Assembly: GCA_002345925.1 (NCBI GenBank)
Contig: DDWM01000049.1
Coordinates: 26,799-90,798 of the forward strand
Origin: Actinobacteria bacterium UBA2286
GTDB lineage: Bacteria; Actinomycetota; Coriobacteriia; Anaerosomatales; Anaerosomataceae
Direction: 5' to 3'
Length of the DNA stretch: 64,000 nt
A program made the position numbers and the translations under genes. The notes beneath the pieces are model-generated. The model did not search any database. It saw nothing but the letters and a program-made list of their open reading frames with translations, and had not been told where the DNA came from. The first letter of the stretch is position 1. Each line of letters opens with the position of its first letter. Below are positions 43,296 through 51,103 of this stretch, piece after piece.

Positions 43296-43838
43296 GTGGG
43301 CGTGTGGCAATCGATCAAGGCGCGGCTTGGGCTCGGCGACGAGTACGACGAGTACGACGACGAGGATTATGAAGAAGGTACCGACGAGGCTGACGGTTAT
43401 GACCCGGCACCCGCGTACCGGAACCCTTACGACACCGGAGATCCATCACCGGTGCGGCGAGTGAACCGTGAGCCCGATCTTGATCGTGCGACCAGAGCCT
43501 CATCTCGCTCATCGTATTCAGAGCCGACTCCCGGCCCTGGAATGCAGGCTGTACCGCAGGTGAAGATGCACATCGTCGAGCCGCGTGCATTCTCGGAGGC
43601 GCAGGCTATCGCCGACCGGTTCAAGCTTGGTGTGCCGGTGATCATGAACCTCTCGATGAGTGACCCTGAGCTTTCGCGTCGTCTTATCGACTTTGCCTCG
43701 GGCCTGTCCTACGGTCTCAATGGTGGGCTTCAGAAGGTATCCGAGAAGGTCTTCATGCTGACACCCGCAAACGTTGACGTCTCTGCCGAGCAGCGACGTG
43801 TGCTCCGCGACAAGGGTCTTTTCGACCCGAACGCGTGA
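43296..43838 (+). CDS. sepF: SepF cell division protein
   Basis: 180 aa. N-terminal amphipathic membrane-targeting helix (VWQSIKARLGL), a long acidic/disordered linker (about 15-85) rich in Asp, Glu and Tyr, then the SepF domain (MHIVEPRAFSEAQAIADRFK...VIMNLSMSDPELSRRLIDFASGL). It anchors FtsZ to the membrane, the essential role in bacteria lacking FtsA. GTG start. Stop overlaps the proC start (GTGA). Confidence 0.94.
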   Translation: MGVWQSIKARLGLGDEYDEYDDEDYEEGTDEADGYDPAPAYRNPYDTGDPSPVRRVNREPDLDRATRASSRSSYSEPTPGPGMQAVPQVKMHIVEPRAFSEAQAIADRFKLGVPVIMNLSMSDPELSRRLIDFASGLSYGLNGGLQKVSEKVFMLTPANVDVSAEQRRVLRDKGLFDPNA

Positions 43839-44650
43839 GTGCCATGTCTGGCAAGCGGATTGCCGTAATAGGTGGCGGCAAGATGGGCGAAGCGATCGTT
43901 GCCGGCCTACTTGCCGTTGGCTTTGCCGATGCGGCAGACATCACGGTCGCAGACCCGAACACCGAGCGTGCCGAGGTCTTCTCGGCGCATGGTGTCACAA
44001 CCGTCCCCGACGGGCACGAGGTCGTTGCGGACGCTGACATCATCATCCTTGCGGTGAAGCCGCAGGTCATCGACGCAGCGGTCGCGCACCTCTCGGCGGA
44101 GATTCCCGCTGGTGCGATCGTCGTTTCGATTGCGGCCGGGATCACAACCGCGCGTATCGAGTCGCTGCTTGAGGCAGACACTGCGGTGATTCGCGTGATG
44201 CCGAACACGCCTGCGATGGTCGGGCAGGGGATGAGCGTTGTCTCAGCTGGCAGCGAGGCCACACCCGCGCAGGTCGAGACGGTTCGTGAGATGTTCGAAG
44301 CGCTTGGCCGGGCGATCGTCATAGACGAGCGCCAGCAAGACGCTGCGACCGCGATATCAGGCTCCGGTCCTGCGTACGTTGCACTGTTCGTGGATGCACT
44401 CGCTCGCGCTGGTGTGCGACAGGGGCTCTCGCGCGATGTCGCGCAGGCGCTTGCTCTCCAGACCTTGCGCGGCACCGTTGAGCTCATCGAGCGCACCGGC
44501 ACTCATCCGGAAGTCATCATCGATGCGGTCTCGAGCCCTGGTGGCACGACGATCGCTGCCATTGAAGCGCTTGAGGCGAGTGGATTGCGCTCGGGCGTGT
44601 TCGATGCCGTAGCCGCTGCAGTGCGGCGTTCAAAGGAGCTGGGTTCGTAG
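43835..44650 (+). CDS. proC: Pyrroline-5-carboxylate reductase
   Basis: 271 aa. Last step of proline synthesis (NAD(P)H). Rossmann motif IAVIGGGKMGEAIVAGLL, AVKPQVIDA, VMPNTPAMVGQG, ISGSGPAYVALFVDALA and SSPGGTT are ProC signatures. GTG 43835 overlaps the sepF stop; ATG 43844 is an alternative three codons later. A metabolic gene embedded between division genes, as seen in some other Gram-positive genomes. Confidence 0.95.
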   Translation: MSAMSGKRIAVIGGGKMGEAIVAGLLAVGFADAADITVADPNTERAEVFSAHGVTTVPDGHEVVADADIIILAVKPQVIDAAVAHLSAEIPAGAIVVSIAAGITTARIESLLEADTAVIRVMPNTPAMVGQGMSVVSAGSEATPAQVETVREMFEALGRAIVIDERQQDAATAISGSGPAYVALFVDALARAGVRQGLSRDVAQALALQTLRGTVELIERTGTHPEVIIDAVSSPGGTTIAAIEALEASGLRSGVFDAVAAAVRRSKELGS

Positions 44651-44896
44651 ATGCAACTATCAAGTCTCGTGCAGAGCATCGTCTCTTTCTATGAGTTCTG
44701 CATCATTGCTTACGTGATCATGTCTTGGTTTCGTCCGACCGGTATCTTCTACGATATCTATCGGGTACTGGGACAGATTTGCGAGCCGTACATTGGGATC
44801 TTCAGGAAGATTGTTCCACAGATGGGCGGCTTTGACTTTTCGGCGATTGTGGCCATCCTTGTACTGAGGTTACTCACGAACCTGATTTTTAGTTAG
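44651..44896 (+). CDS. YggT family membrane protein
   Basis: 81 aa, two membrane helices with the conserved RVLGQICEPYIGIFRKIVP loop. Starts directly after the proC stop. YggT proteins accompany sepF/divIVA in Gram-positive bacteria; role in the membrane is not settled. Confidence 0.9.
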   Translation: MQLSSLVQSIVSFYEFCIIAYVIMSWFRPTGIFYDIYRVLGQICEPYIGIFRKIVPQMGGFDFSAIVAILVLRLLTNLIFS

Positions 44897-44903
44897 ACTA
44901 CTG
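44892..44903 (+). promoter_or_regulatory. 12-bp motif GTTAGACTACTG before divIVA
   Basis: Identical to the sequence before ftsZ (35755-35766). TAGACT at 44894-44899 may be the -10 of a divIVA promoter, about 42 bp before the ATG. Confidence 0.4.
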
Positions 44904-44941
44904 GTGAAATAGGACTCTGACGGTTCGGAAGGATTCGACCG

Positions 44942-45769
44942 ATGAAACTCACCCCGCTTGATATTCACCACAAGGAATTCGGCCGCTCGCTGCGCGGTTA
45001 CAACGAAGCAGAGGTCGATGCTTTCCTGGACCAGGTGGCAGATGAGCTTGAGCGCCTGTTCAAGGAGAACATCGACTTGAGCGAACGCATGGAAGTGATG
45101 GAAGAGAAGGTCAAGACGTACCATGACATGGAGCGCACGCTTCACAACACGCTTGTCTCCGCACAGAAGTCCGCCGAGGATATCGTGGCGAAGTCGCTGC
45201 ATGAGGCTGAGGTCGTCCTGAAAGACGCCGAGGTCAAGGCGAAGGAGATCATCCATAACGCTCTGCAGCAGAAGCAGAAGACGCAGGGTGAACTCATGCG
45301 GATCAAAGCCGCCGAGGAGGACTTCCGTGCGAGGTTCCGGTCGCTGCTCGAGGGCCACGTGCGCAATCTCGGCGAGATTCCGCTCTCCGACGACGTTCAG
45401 GTGCTCACCGGGCAGACGGACAGCGGTGTTGTGGGTGACGTTGAAGTAATGGCGGCCCCTGTTGCTCCAGAGCCGACCTTCGCTCCTTCGGCGCCCGCGC
45501 CGTTGCCGTCATACGCCGCCGCAGTGGAGTCGCAGCTCAATGGGACTCCCATACCGGAGCCTGCACCTGCGCCTGCACCGAAGCCGCAGATCACACAGCC
45601 TATCGAGCCGCCGGCGTCCGGGTTCGTTCAGGGTCTTCAGCTTGGCGAAGTCGGAGCTCCTGAGCTTCCGATGGAGGAGCCCGTGCTTCTCGACGCCCCT
45701 GAATTCACGATGGACTTCGGCTCGATCGGTGAGCGCGAAGACGATGTGGACATCGAGGAGATCGACTAG
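44942..45769 (+). CDS. divIVA: DivIVA/Wag31-like polar scaffold protein
   Basis: 275 aa. N-terminal lipid-binding DivIVA domain (LTPLDIHHKEFGRSLRGYNEAEVDAFLDQV), a coiled coil to about residue 140, then a Pro/Ala-rich flexible region and an acidic C-terminus. It marks negatively curved membrane at poles and septa and in Actinomycetota directs cell growth. GGAAGGA precedes the ATG. Confidence 0.94.
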   Translation: MKLTPLDIHHKEFGRSLRGYNEAEVDAFLDQVADELERLFKENIDLSERMEVMEEKVKTYHDMERTLHNTLVSAQKSAEDIVAKSLHEAEVVLKDAEVKAKEIIHNALQQKQKTQGELMRIKAAEEDFRARFRSLLEGHVRNLGEIPLSDDVQVLTGQTDSGVVGDVEVMAAPVAPEPTFAPSAPAPLPSYAAAVESQLNGTPIPEPAPAPAPKPQITQPIEPPASGFVQGLQLGEVGAPELPMEEPVLLDAPEFTMDFGSIGEREDDVDIEEID

Positions 45770-45775
45770 TCCTTC

Positions 45776-46042
45776 ATGACAACATTGCACGTCTACGTCA
45801 CCCCCAAGTCAGGCCGGAACGAGATATCCGGCTGGCGTGGGGGTGAGTTGCTTCTCAAGGTGACCGCACCGCCTGAGGACGGCAAGGCGAACGCGGCAGT
45901 CTGCAAGCTGCTCGCGAAGGCGCTGGGAGTGCCGAAGAGTGCTGTGTGCGTGACGCGGGGAGAGACGTCACGGCATAAGACGGTGGAGATCGTCGGGGTC
46001 GACGAAGCCGTTGTCAGGACTGCCTTCATCCAAGACGGGTGA
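45776..46042 (+). CDS. DUF167 (YggU) family protein
   Basis: 88 aa, full length for the family: VYVTPKSGRNEISGW, LLLKVTAPPEDGKANAAV and VTRGETSRHKTVEI. ATG 6 bp after divIVA. Function unknown; the association with yggT/divIVA is widespread. Confidence 0.9.
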   Translation: MTTLHVYVTPKSGRNEISGWRGGELLLKVTAPPEDGKANAAVCKLLAKALGVPKSAVCVTRGETSRHKTVEIVGVDEAVVRTAFIQDG

Positions 46043-46142
46043 GACGCGCCTAGGGTTGCGTCAGCGGCTCCGGGAGTAGCAGGAGACTCCGCAGGGTCGG
46101 CGAAGATAGTTGGGGAATTCCGTTGACTCAAGGGGAGACCTT

Positions 46143-47900
46143 ATGCGCCGTGGTATGAATGCCAAGATCGCCTGCGTCGTGATTGTCGTGTGTTTGGCGC
46201 TCGGTGTGCCAGGCGTAGCCAGCGCAGTTCCGACTTCTGAAAGTGCGGAGACCCCCGGGGCCCCATCGCGCTTCTTCACGACGACCGGGCCGATACTGAT
46301 GCCGAAGAAGGGCGAAGTGAGCACGCCCTGTGTCGTGGGTGAGAATACGATGCTACCGACAGGCATTCGACCGCTTGCCACTTCAGCACGGATTCAGGTG
46401 GGCGGGGTTATCTTCGATTGGTCGGACCTGTTCTCGGTTCGGGGGTTTGCGATCAACTCCGGCACTCTGACGGCCGAGAACATACAGGGAACGTTGGCAT
46501 TTTTCGACGGCCAAGGGAGAAAGACCGGTTCGTACCCGATAGGCGCGGTGTGCTATCAGCTCGGGCCTAAGTACTACGCACCTTTCGAGTTCACAGGTGA
46601 CTCCTTCATCATCGATCAGGCGTATAGCTGCTCTGTGAGTTTCACTGGGACTATCACACATCGTTTCGCGCAAGGCCTGAGTGTGGAGGTTGCGGAGCCC
46701 TATAGCGACTATGGGACGGTTCACCTTTCCGCGACTTGGGAGAACCAGGATCCGTATACTTACTCTGAAGCCATGGGCTGGGCAATGGTGTGGGACAAGA
46801 GCACGGGGGGCATCTTAGCCGTGCGCGCCGCTCAACTCGGGAATTCGGGCGGGATTCTGCCTGGAGATTCTGGCTCCTTCCAGCTGGACATGGTTGGCGC
46901 CGCCAGGAATTGGTCGACGTCCGGATACGCAATGCGTGTCGTTGGCAACAAGGTCAGCCCCGTGACGCCGGTGTCCCGCGTCTATGGCATAGACCGCTAT
47001 CGAACGGCCGCCGCAGCAGTTAGGGAAGCGTTTGCCGACGGTAGTTCCAAAGTGGCGATCGTGGTGAGCGGTGCGAAGTACCCTGATGCCCTGTCGGCTT
47101 CCGGCCTTGCAGCGGCGTTCAGGGCTCCGATACTTCTGACCACACCAGACAAGTTGTCCAGCTACATCCCGGCCGAGCTTACGAGGCTGGGAGTCGAGCA
47201 TGTGTACATCGTGGGTGGCACGACCACTGTGTCGTCGCTCGTTGAGCAGGCAGTCCGTGCATCGCTGGCCGAGACATCATCGGTCGAACGCATTGCCGGC
47301 GTTGACCGCTACGCCACGTGCGGGGCAGTCCTTCGCACCATCAAAGAGGCGACCGGTGCAGTTCAGCCCACCGAGGCATTCGTTGCGACGGGCGGCGGCT
47401 TCGCTGATGCTCTCTCCGTTTCGCCGTACGCATGGTCTCAGTGCATTCCTGTGGTGCTCGTTCGGCCTGACGGTGTATCTGGGTCGGTTTCGAGCGCTGT
47501 TGCCAGTCTGGGACTCCAGAAGGTTTGGATCGTGGGTGACTCCAAGGCCGTTGGGGATTCCGTTGCTGCGAGCTTTGGTGTTCCGTGGAGTCGCTTGAGC
47601 GGCGCGAACCGGTATGCGACCGCTGTCTCAGTCCTGCTTGCAGCTCGAGACCAGGGTTGGACCGATGCGAAAACGATGGGACTCGCCAGTGGAGTCGCGT
47701 TCCCGGATGCTCTCTCGGCAGGACCCGCACTGGGATGCACCGATAGCGCGATTCTGCTCACGCCACCAGAGTCTCTAGCGTACGGGACGGTCGAGGGCAT
47801 CTACCGCGCAGCAGACGCAATAGAGAACCTGCGGGTGTTTGGATCGAGTGCAGCGATAAGCGAGTTCGCCAAGAATCAGGCGCGCGAACTCTGTCGCTAA
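46143..47900 (+). CDS. Secreted protein with three cell-wall-binding-2 repeats
   Basis: 585 aa. Signal peptide (about 1-29, ending VASA). An unknown N-terminal domain (about 30-280) contains aromatic-rich beta segments. The C-terminus has three cell-wall-binding type 2 repeats, each with (I/A)xGxxRYxTA, FPDALSA-like and VYIVGG-like motifs, beginning near residues 282, 387 and 487. In clostridia and actinobacteria such triplets anchor surface proteins non-covalently to wall polymers. ATG 46143 with AGGGGAG 5 bp upstream; the upstream TTG frame lacks support. No catalytic motif recognised in the N-terminal half. Confidence 0.85.
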   Translation: MRRGMNAKIACVVIVVCLALGVPGVASAVPTSESAETPGAPSRFFTTTGPILMPKKGEVSTPCVVGENTMLPTGIRPLATSARIQVGGVIFDWSDLFSVRGFAINSGTLTAENIQGTLAFFDGQGRKTGSYPIGAVCYQLGPKYYAPFEFTGDSFIIDQAYSCSVSFTGTITHRFAQGLSVEVAEPYSDYGTVHLSATWENQDPYTYSEAMGWAMVWDKSTGGILAVRAAQLGNSGGILPGDSGSFQLDMVGAARNWSTSGYAMRVVGNKVSPVTPVSRVYGIDRYRTAAAAVREAFADGSSKVAIVVSGAKYPDALSASGLAAAFRAPILLTTPDKLSSYIPAELTRLGVEHVYIVGGTTTVSSLVEQAVRASLAETSSVERIAGVDRYATCGAVLRTIKEATGAVQPTEAFVATGGGFADALSVSPYAWSQCIPVVLVRPDGVSGSVSSAVASLGLQKVWIVGDSKAVGDSVAASFGVPWSRLSGANRYATAVSVLLAARDQGWTDAKTMGLASGVAFPDALSAGPALGCTDSAILLTPPESLAYGTVEGIYRAADAIENLRVFGSSAAISEFAKNQARELCR

Positions 47901-47907
47901 GCACGCT

Positions 47908-47937
47908 CGTTGACCCGCCTTTGTGACGTGCGGTAGT
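47908..47937 (+). promoter_or_regulatory. ileS promoter
   Basis: TTGACC (47908-47913), 18 bp, TAGTAT (47932-47937), placed upstream of the T-box leader. A CGGTAG/CTACCG inverted repeat overlaps the -10 (47930-47950). Confidence 0.55.
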
Positions 47938-47982
47938 ATCGGCGCTACCGCCGTCGCATTTGGCGGCACAGATTCTGGCTTT

Positions 47983-48234
47983 GACGAGGACGAGTAGGCG
48001 AGCGCACCACCTCACAAGCGAGCGGGGACAGTGGAAGCCCGTGAGGAGGACTCAGCCGAAGATCACCTCGGAGCCTCGGACCGAACGGCGCGCGCGCCAA
48101 GTAGACTCCGACGGGTGCTCCCGGTACAGGGCAACCGAGTGGCGACGGGCCTTAAGTGGCCTCGGCAAGCTGGGTGGTAACGCGGGGTGCAGACGCGCTT
48201 CGTCCCAGGTAGGGGCGGGCGTGTTTTCTATTTT
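47983..48234 (+). ncRNA. T-box leader of ileS (isoleucine, specifier AUC)
   Basis: Transcription-attenuating riboswitch that reads uncharged tRNA-Ile. Seen in order: Stem I base with GACGAGGACGAGTAGG; the conserved distal loop GAGCGGGGACAGTGGAAGCCCG; the specifier loop GAAGATCACCTCGGAG with codon AUC at 48062-48064; the Stem III region AGTAGACTCCGACGGGTGCTC; the T-box GGGTGGTAACGCGG at 48172-48185; and a terminator (ACGC/CGTCCC pairing with GGGGCG/GCGT, about 48193-48223) followed by TTTTCTATTTT. It fills the 364-bp gap before ileS. The layout is the full-length Stem I, transcriptional kind rather than the ultrashort translational form known for ileS in many other Actinobacteria. Confidence 0.92.
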
Positions 48235-48264
48235 CGGCGACTGAACGTGAGAGGATCTGAAATC

Positions 48265-51036
48265 GTGAGCAACGACTTCAAGCAGACGATGAACCTTCCG
48301 CAAACGGAGTTCCCGATGCGCGCGAACCTTTCGCAGCGCGAACCCGAGTGGCTTCGTTTCTGGGACGAGATGGACATATACCAGCGCTCGCTTGAGGCGA
48401 ACGAAGGTGGACCCACGTTCATCCTGCATGACGGTCCTCCGTACGCCAACGGCCACATCCACATGGGCACCGCGTTCAACAAGGTGTTCAAGGACCTCAT
48501 CGTCAAGTACAAGACGATGCGCGGCTACTGGTCGCCGTACGTCCCGGGCTGGGATTGCCACGGCCAGCCGATCGAGCATCAGGTCGAGAAGAACCTCGGG
48601 CCTAACAAGATGAAGGAAACCTCGCAGGCCGAGCTGAGAACGCTCTGCCGTGAGTACGCACTTGAGTTCGTGAAGATCCAGGGCGACGAGTTCAAGCGTC
48701 TCGGTGTTCGTGGCGACTTCGAGAATCCTTACCTCACCCTCAACCACAGCTATGAGGCTGGCGACGTTCGGGTTTTTGCTGAGCTTTATCGTCGCGGCAT
48801 GGTCTACAAGGGGAGCAAGCCGATCCACTGGTGCTATCGCTGCAAGACCGCTCTCGCTGAGGCCGAGATCGAGTACCACGATATCGATTCCCCAAGCATC
48901 TATGTGAAGTTCAACTTCACTGAAGCACCTGCCGCATGGGCGTCCGAGGGTCTGCCTACCTCGGTGCTCATCTGGACGACTACCCCTTGGACGTTGCCGG
49001 CGAACGTCGCCGTGACGCTCGCCTCAGGCGCGGACTACGTTGGAGTGAAGGTCGACGGCGAAGTGCTCGTCATGGCCGAGGCGCTCGTAGAAGCTGTGGC
49101 GAAGGTCGCAGGCTGGGAGTCATACGAGGTTCTTCCGACCAAGGTGAAGGGCTCAGAGCTCGAGGGCCTCAAGTACTCGCTGCCGGTTCATACCGAGAGC
49201 ACCGGCGTCATCATCACCGGCGACCACGTGGAGCTTACTACCGGTACCGGCGCGGTCCATACCGCTCCGGGCCACGGCGAGGACGACTACCTAGTTGGTA
49301 TGAAGTTCGGTCTCCCGATGCCCATGCCGGTGAACGACAACGGTGTTTTTGACATCGGCGGCGGGCCTTTCGAGGGCATGCACGTCGAGAAGGCGAACCC
49401 GCTCATCATCGAATGGCTCCGCGAGCGCGGCGTGCTTGTCTCGGCGGGCACGAATTCGCATAGTTACCCGCATTGCTGGCGCTGCAAGAAGCCGGTCATC
49501 TTCCGTGCTACCGAGCAGTGGTTCATCTCTATGGACGATAAAGGTCTGCGTGATTCTGCGCTCAAGTCGATCCAGGGCGTTGAGTGGGTTCCCGCTTGGA
49601 GCGTGAACCGCATCAACTCGATGGTCACCGATCGTCCCGACTGGTGTATCAGCCGCCAGCGCGCGTGGGGCGTGCCGATTCCGGTCTTTGAGTGCGCCAC
49701 TTGCGGCGAGACCGTTGCAACCGATGACACATTTGCCGCGGTAGAGAAGCTCTTTGCCGAGGAGGGTGCCGACGCCTGGTTCACCAAGTCGCCATCTGAG
49801 TACCTGCCGGCCGGCACGTCATGCGGGCGCTGCGGCTCCACCGAGCTCAAGCCTGAGACCGACATCGTCGATGTCTGGTTCGAGTCCGGCTGCTCGCACA
49901 CGAGCGTTCTCGGTGCTCGACCTGAGCTGCATTTCCCCGCAGACCTGTACCTCGAAGGTTCCGATCAGCATCGTGGCTGGTTCCAGTCATCGTTGCTTAC
50001 ATCGGTCGGAGTCTACGACGAGGCTCCGTTCAAGACCGTGCTCACGCATGGCTTTATCGTGAGCGGCGACGGGCGCAAGATGAGCAAGTCGCTCGGCAAT
50101 GTGGTCTCGCCGCTCGACATCGTAGCCAAGTATGGCGCCGACATCGTGCGCTTGTGGACCGCCGCGTCCGACTACTCGCAGGATGTGTCCGTCTCCGACG
50201 AGATCATCGAGCGCACCAGTGAGGCGTACCGTCGTATCCGGAACACATTCCGCTTCTTGCTCTCGAACCTTGCGGACTTCGATCCGGAAACTACGGTCGC
50301 CTGGGACGACATGCCGGAACTCGACCGCTATGCGCTCGCAGCGCTGGCCGATCTTTCCACGCGCGTCACCAAGTCGTACGACGACTGGAAGTTCCATCAG
50401 GTCTACCACGCTATCTACGGATACTGCGTGACGGACCTCTCGTCGTTCTACCTGGATGTCATCAAAGACCGCCTCTACGCGGATGCCGCTGATTCCCTCG
50501 GCCGACGTAGCGCGCAGACCGTGATCGCCGAGGTGCTCCGCACTCTCGTGAGGCTTATGGCACCGGTTCTCTCCTTCACCACTGAGGAGGTATGGCAGTT
50601 CATGCCGGAGTCGCTACGTGAGGGCGTCAAGAGCGTGCACCTTGCCGGATGGCCGACATTTGAGCTTCCCGCCGAGCAGACCTCGACGCTTCGTGCGGAC
50701 TACGCGGTCGTACTCGAGGTCCGCGACGTGGTCACGAAGGCCCTTGAAGACGCACGCAACTCCGGTTCGATCGGCAAGAGCCAGGAAGCTCGCGTTGTCG
50801 TAACAGCTCCCGCCGAGATGGCGGCTGTGCTTCGCGCTCGCGGCGAGGTATCGCTTGCTGAGATGCTGATCGTCTCTGCTGTGATCGTTGCCGATGGCGC
50901 CGAACTCGCCGTTGAGGTGCTTTCTGCCGAGGGCGAGAAGTGCCCGCGCTGCTGGAATTTCCGCACGCTTGGTGCTGATATCGACAACCCGGGCGTATGC
51001 GCGCGCTGTGCTGAGGTGCTGCGTAGTCAGGCGTAG
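48265..51036 (+). CDS. ileS: Isoleucyl-tRNA synthetase
   Basis: 923 aa, class I synthetase, normal length. HIGH motif in PPYANGHIHMG, CP1 editing domain with WTTTPWTLPANVAV, KMSKS in GRKMSKSLGN and a C-terminal zinc site (CPRCWNF...CARCAEVL). Bacterial IleS type 1 pattern. Start: GTG 48265 with AGAGGA 9 bp upstream; the longer frame from 48187 runs through the T-box terminator. Regulated by the T-box upstream. Confidence 0.96.
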   Translation: MSNDFKQTMNLPQTEFPMRANLSQREPEWLRFWDEMDIYQRSLEANEGGPTFILHDGPPYANGHIHMGTAFNKVFKDLIVKYKTMRGYWSPYVPGWDCHGQPIEHQVEKNLGPNKMKETSQAELRTLCREYALEFVKIQGDEFKRLGVRGDFENPYLTLNHSYEAGDVRVFAELYRRGMVYKGSKPIHWCYRCKTALAEAEIEYHDIDSPSIYVKFNFTEAPAAWASEGLPTSVLIWTTTPWTLPANVAVTLASGADYVGVKVDGEVLVMAEALVEAVAKVAGWESYEVLPTKVKGSELEGLKYSLPVHTESTGVIITGDHVELTTGTGAVHTAPGHGEDDYLVGMKFGLPMPMPVNDNGVFDIGGGPFEGMHVEKANPLIIEWLRERGVLVSAGTNSHSYPHCWRCKKPVIFRATEQWFISMDDKGLRDSALKSIQGVEWVPAWSVNRINSMVTDRPDWCISRQRAWGVPIPVFECATCGETVATDDTFAAVEKLFAEEGADAWFTKSPSEYLPAGTSCGRCGSTELKPETDIVDVWFESGCSHTSVLGARPELHFPADLYLEGSDQHRGWFQSSLLTSVGVYDEAPFKTVLTHGFIVSGDGRKMSKSLGNVVSPLDIVAKYGADIVRLWTAASDYSQDVSVSDEIIERTSEAYRRIRNTFRFLLSNLADFDPETTVAWDDMPELDRYALAALADLSTRVTKSYDDWKFHQVYHAIYGYCVTDLSSFYLDVIKDRLYADAADSLGRRSAQTVIAEVLRTLVRLMAPVLSFTTEEVWQFMPESLREGVKSVHLAGWPTFELPAEQTSTLRADYAVVLEVRDVVTKALEDARNSGSIGKSQEARVVVTAPAEMAAVLRARGEVSLAEMLIVSAVIVADGAELAVEVLSAEGEKCPRCWNFRTLGADIDNPGVCARCAEVLRSQA

Positions 51037-51062
51037 CGGCGTTGGCAACAAACTTGCGGGAG

Positions 51063-51068
51063 TATACT
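51063..51068 (+). promoter_or_regulatory. Candidate promoter -10 for the CHASE kinase gene
   Basis: TATACT preceded 15 bp upstream by TTGGCA (51042-51047), a shorter than ideal spacing, in the 67-bp gap after ileS. Confidence 0.4.
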
Positions 51069-51103
51069 CGGCAGTACTAGACAACTCGCCCATTGGGGGC
51101 ATC

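Noticed and set aside
46068..46095. GGAGT...ACTCC inverted repeat as a terminator after the DUF167 gene
   Set aside because: Only 5 bp with no T-run; too weak to report.
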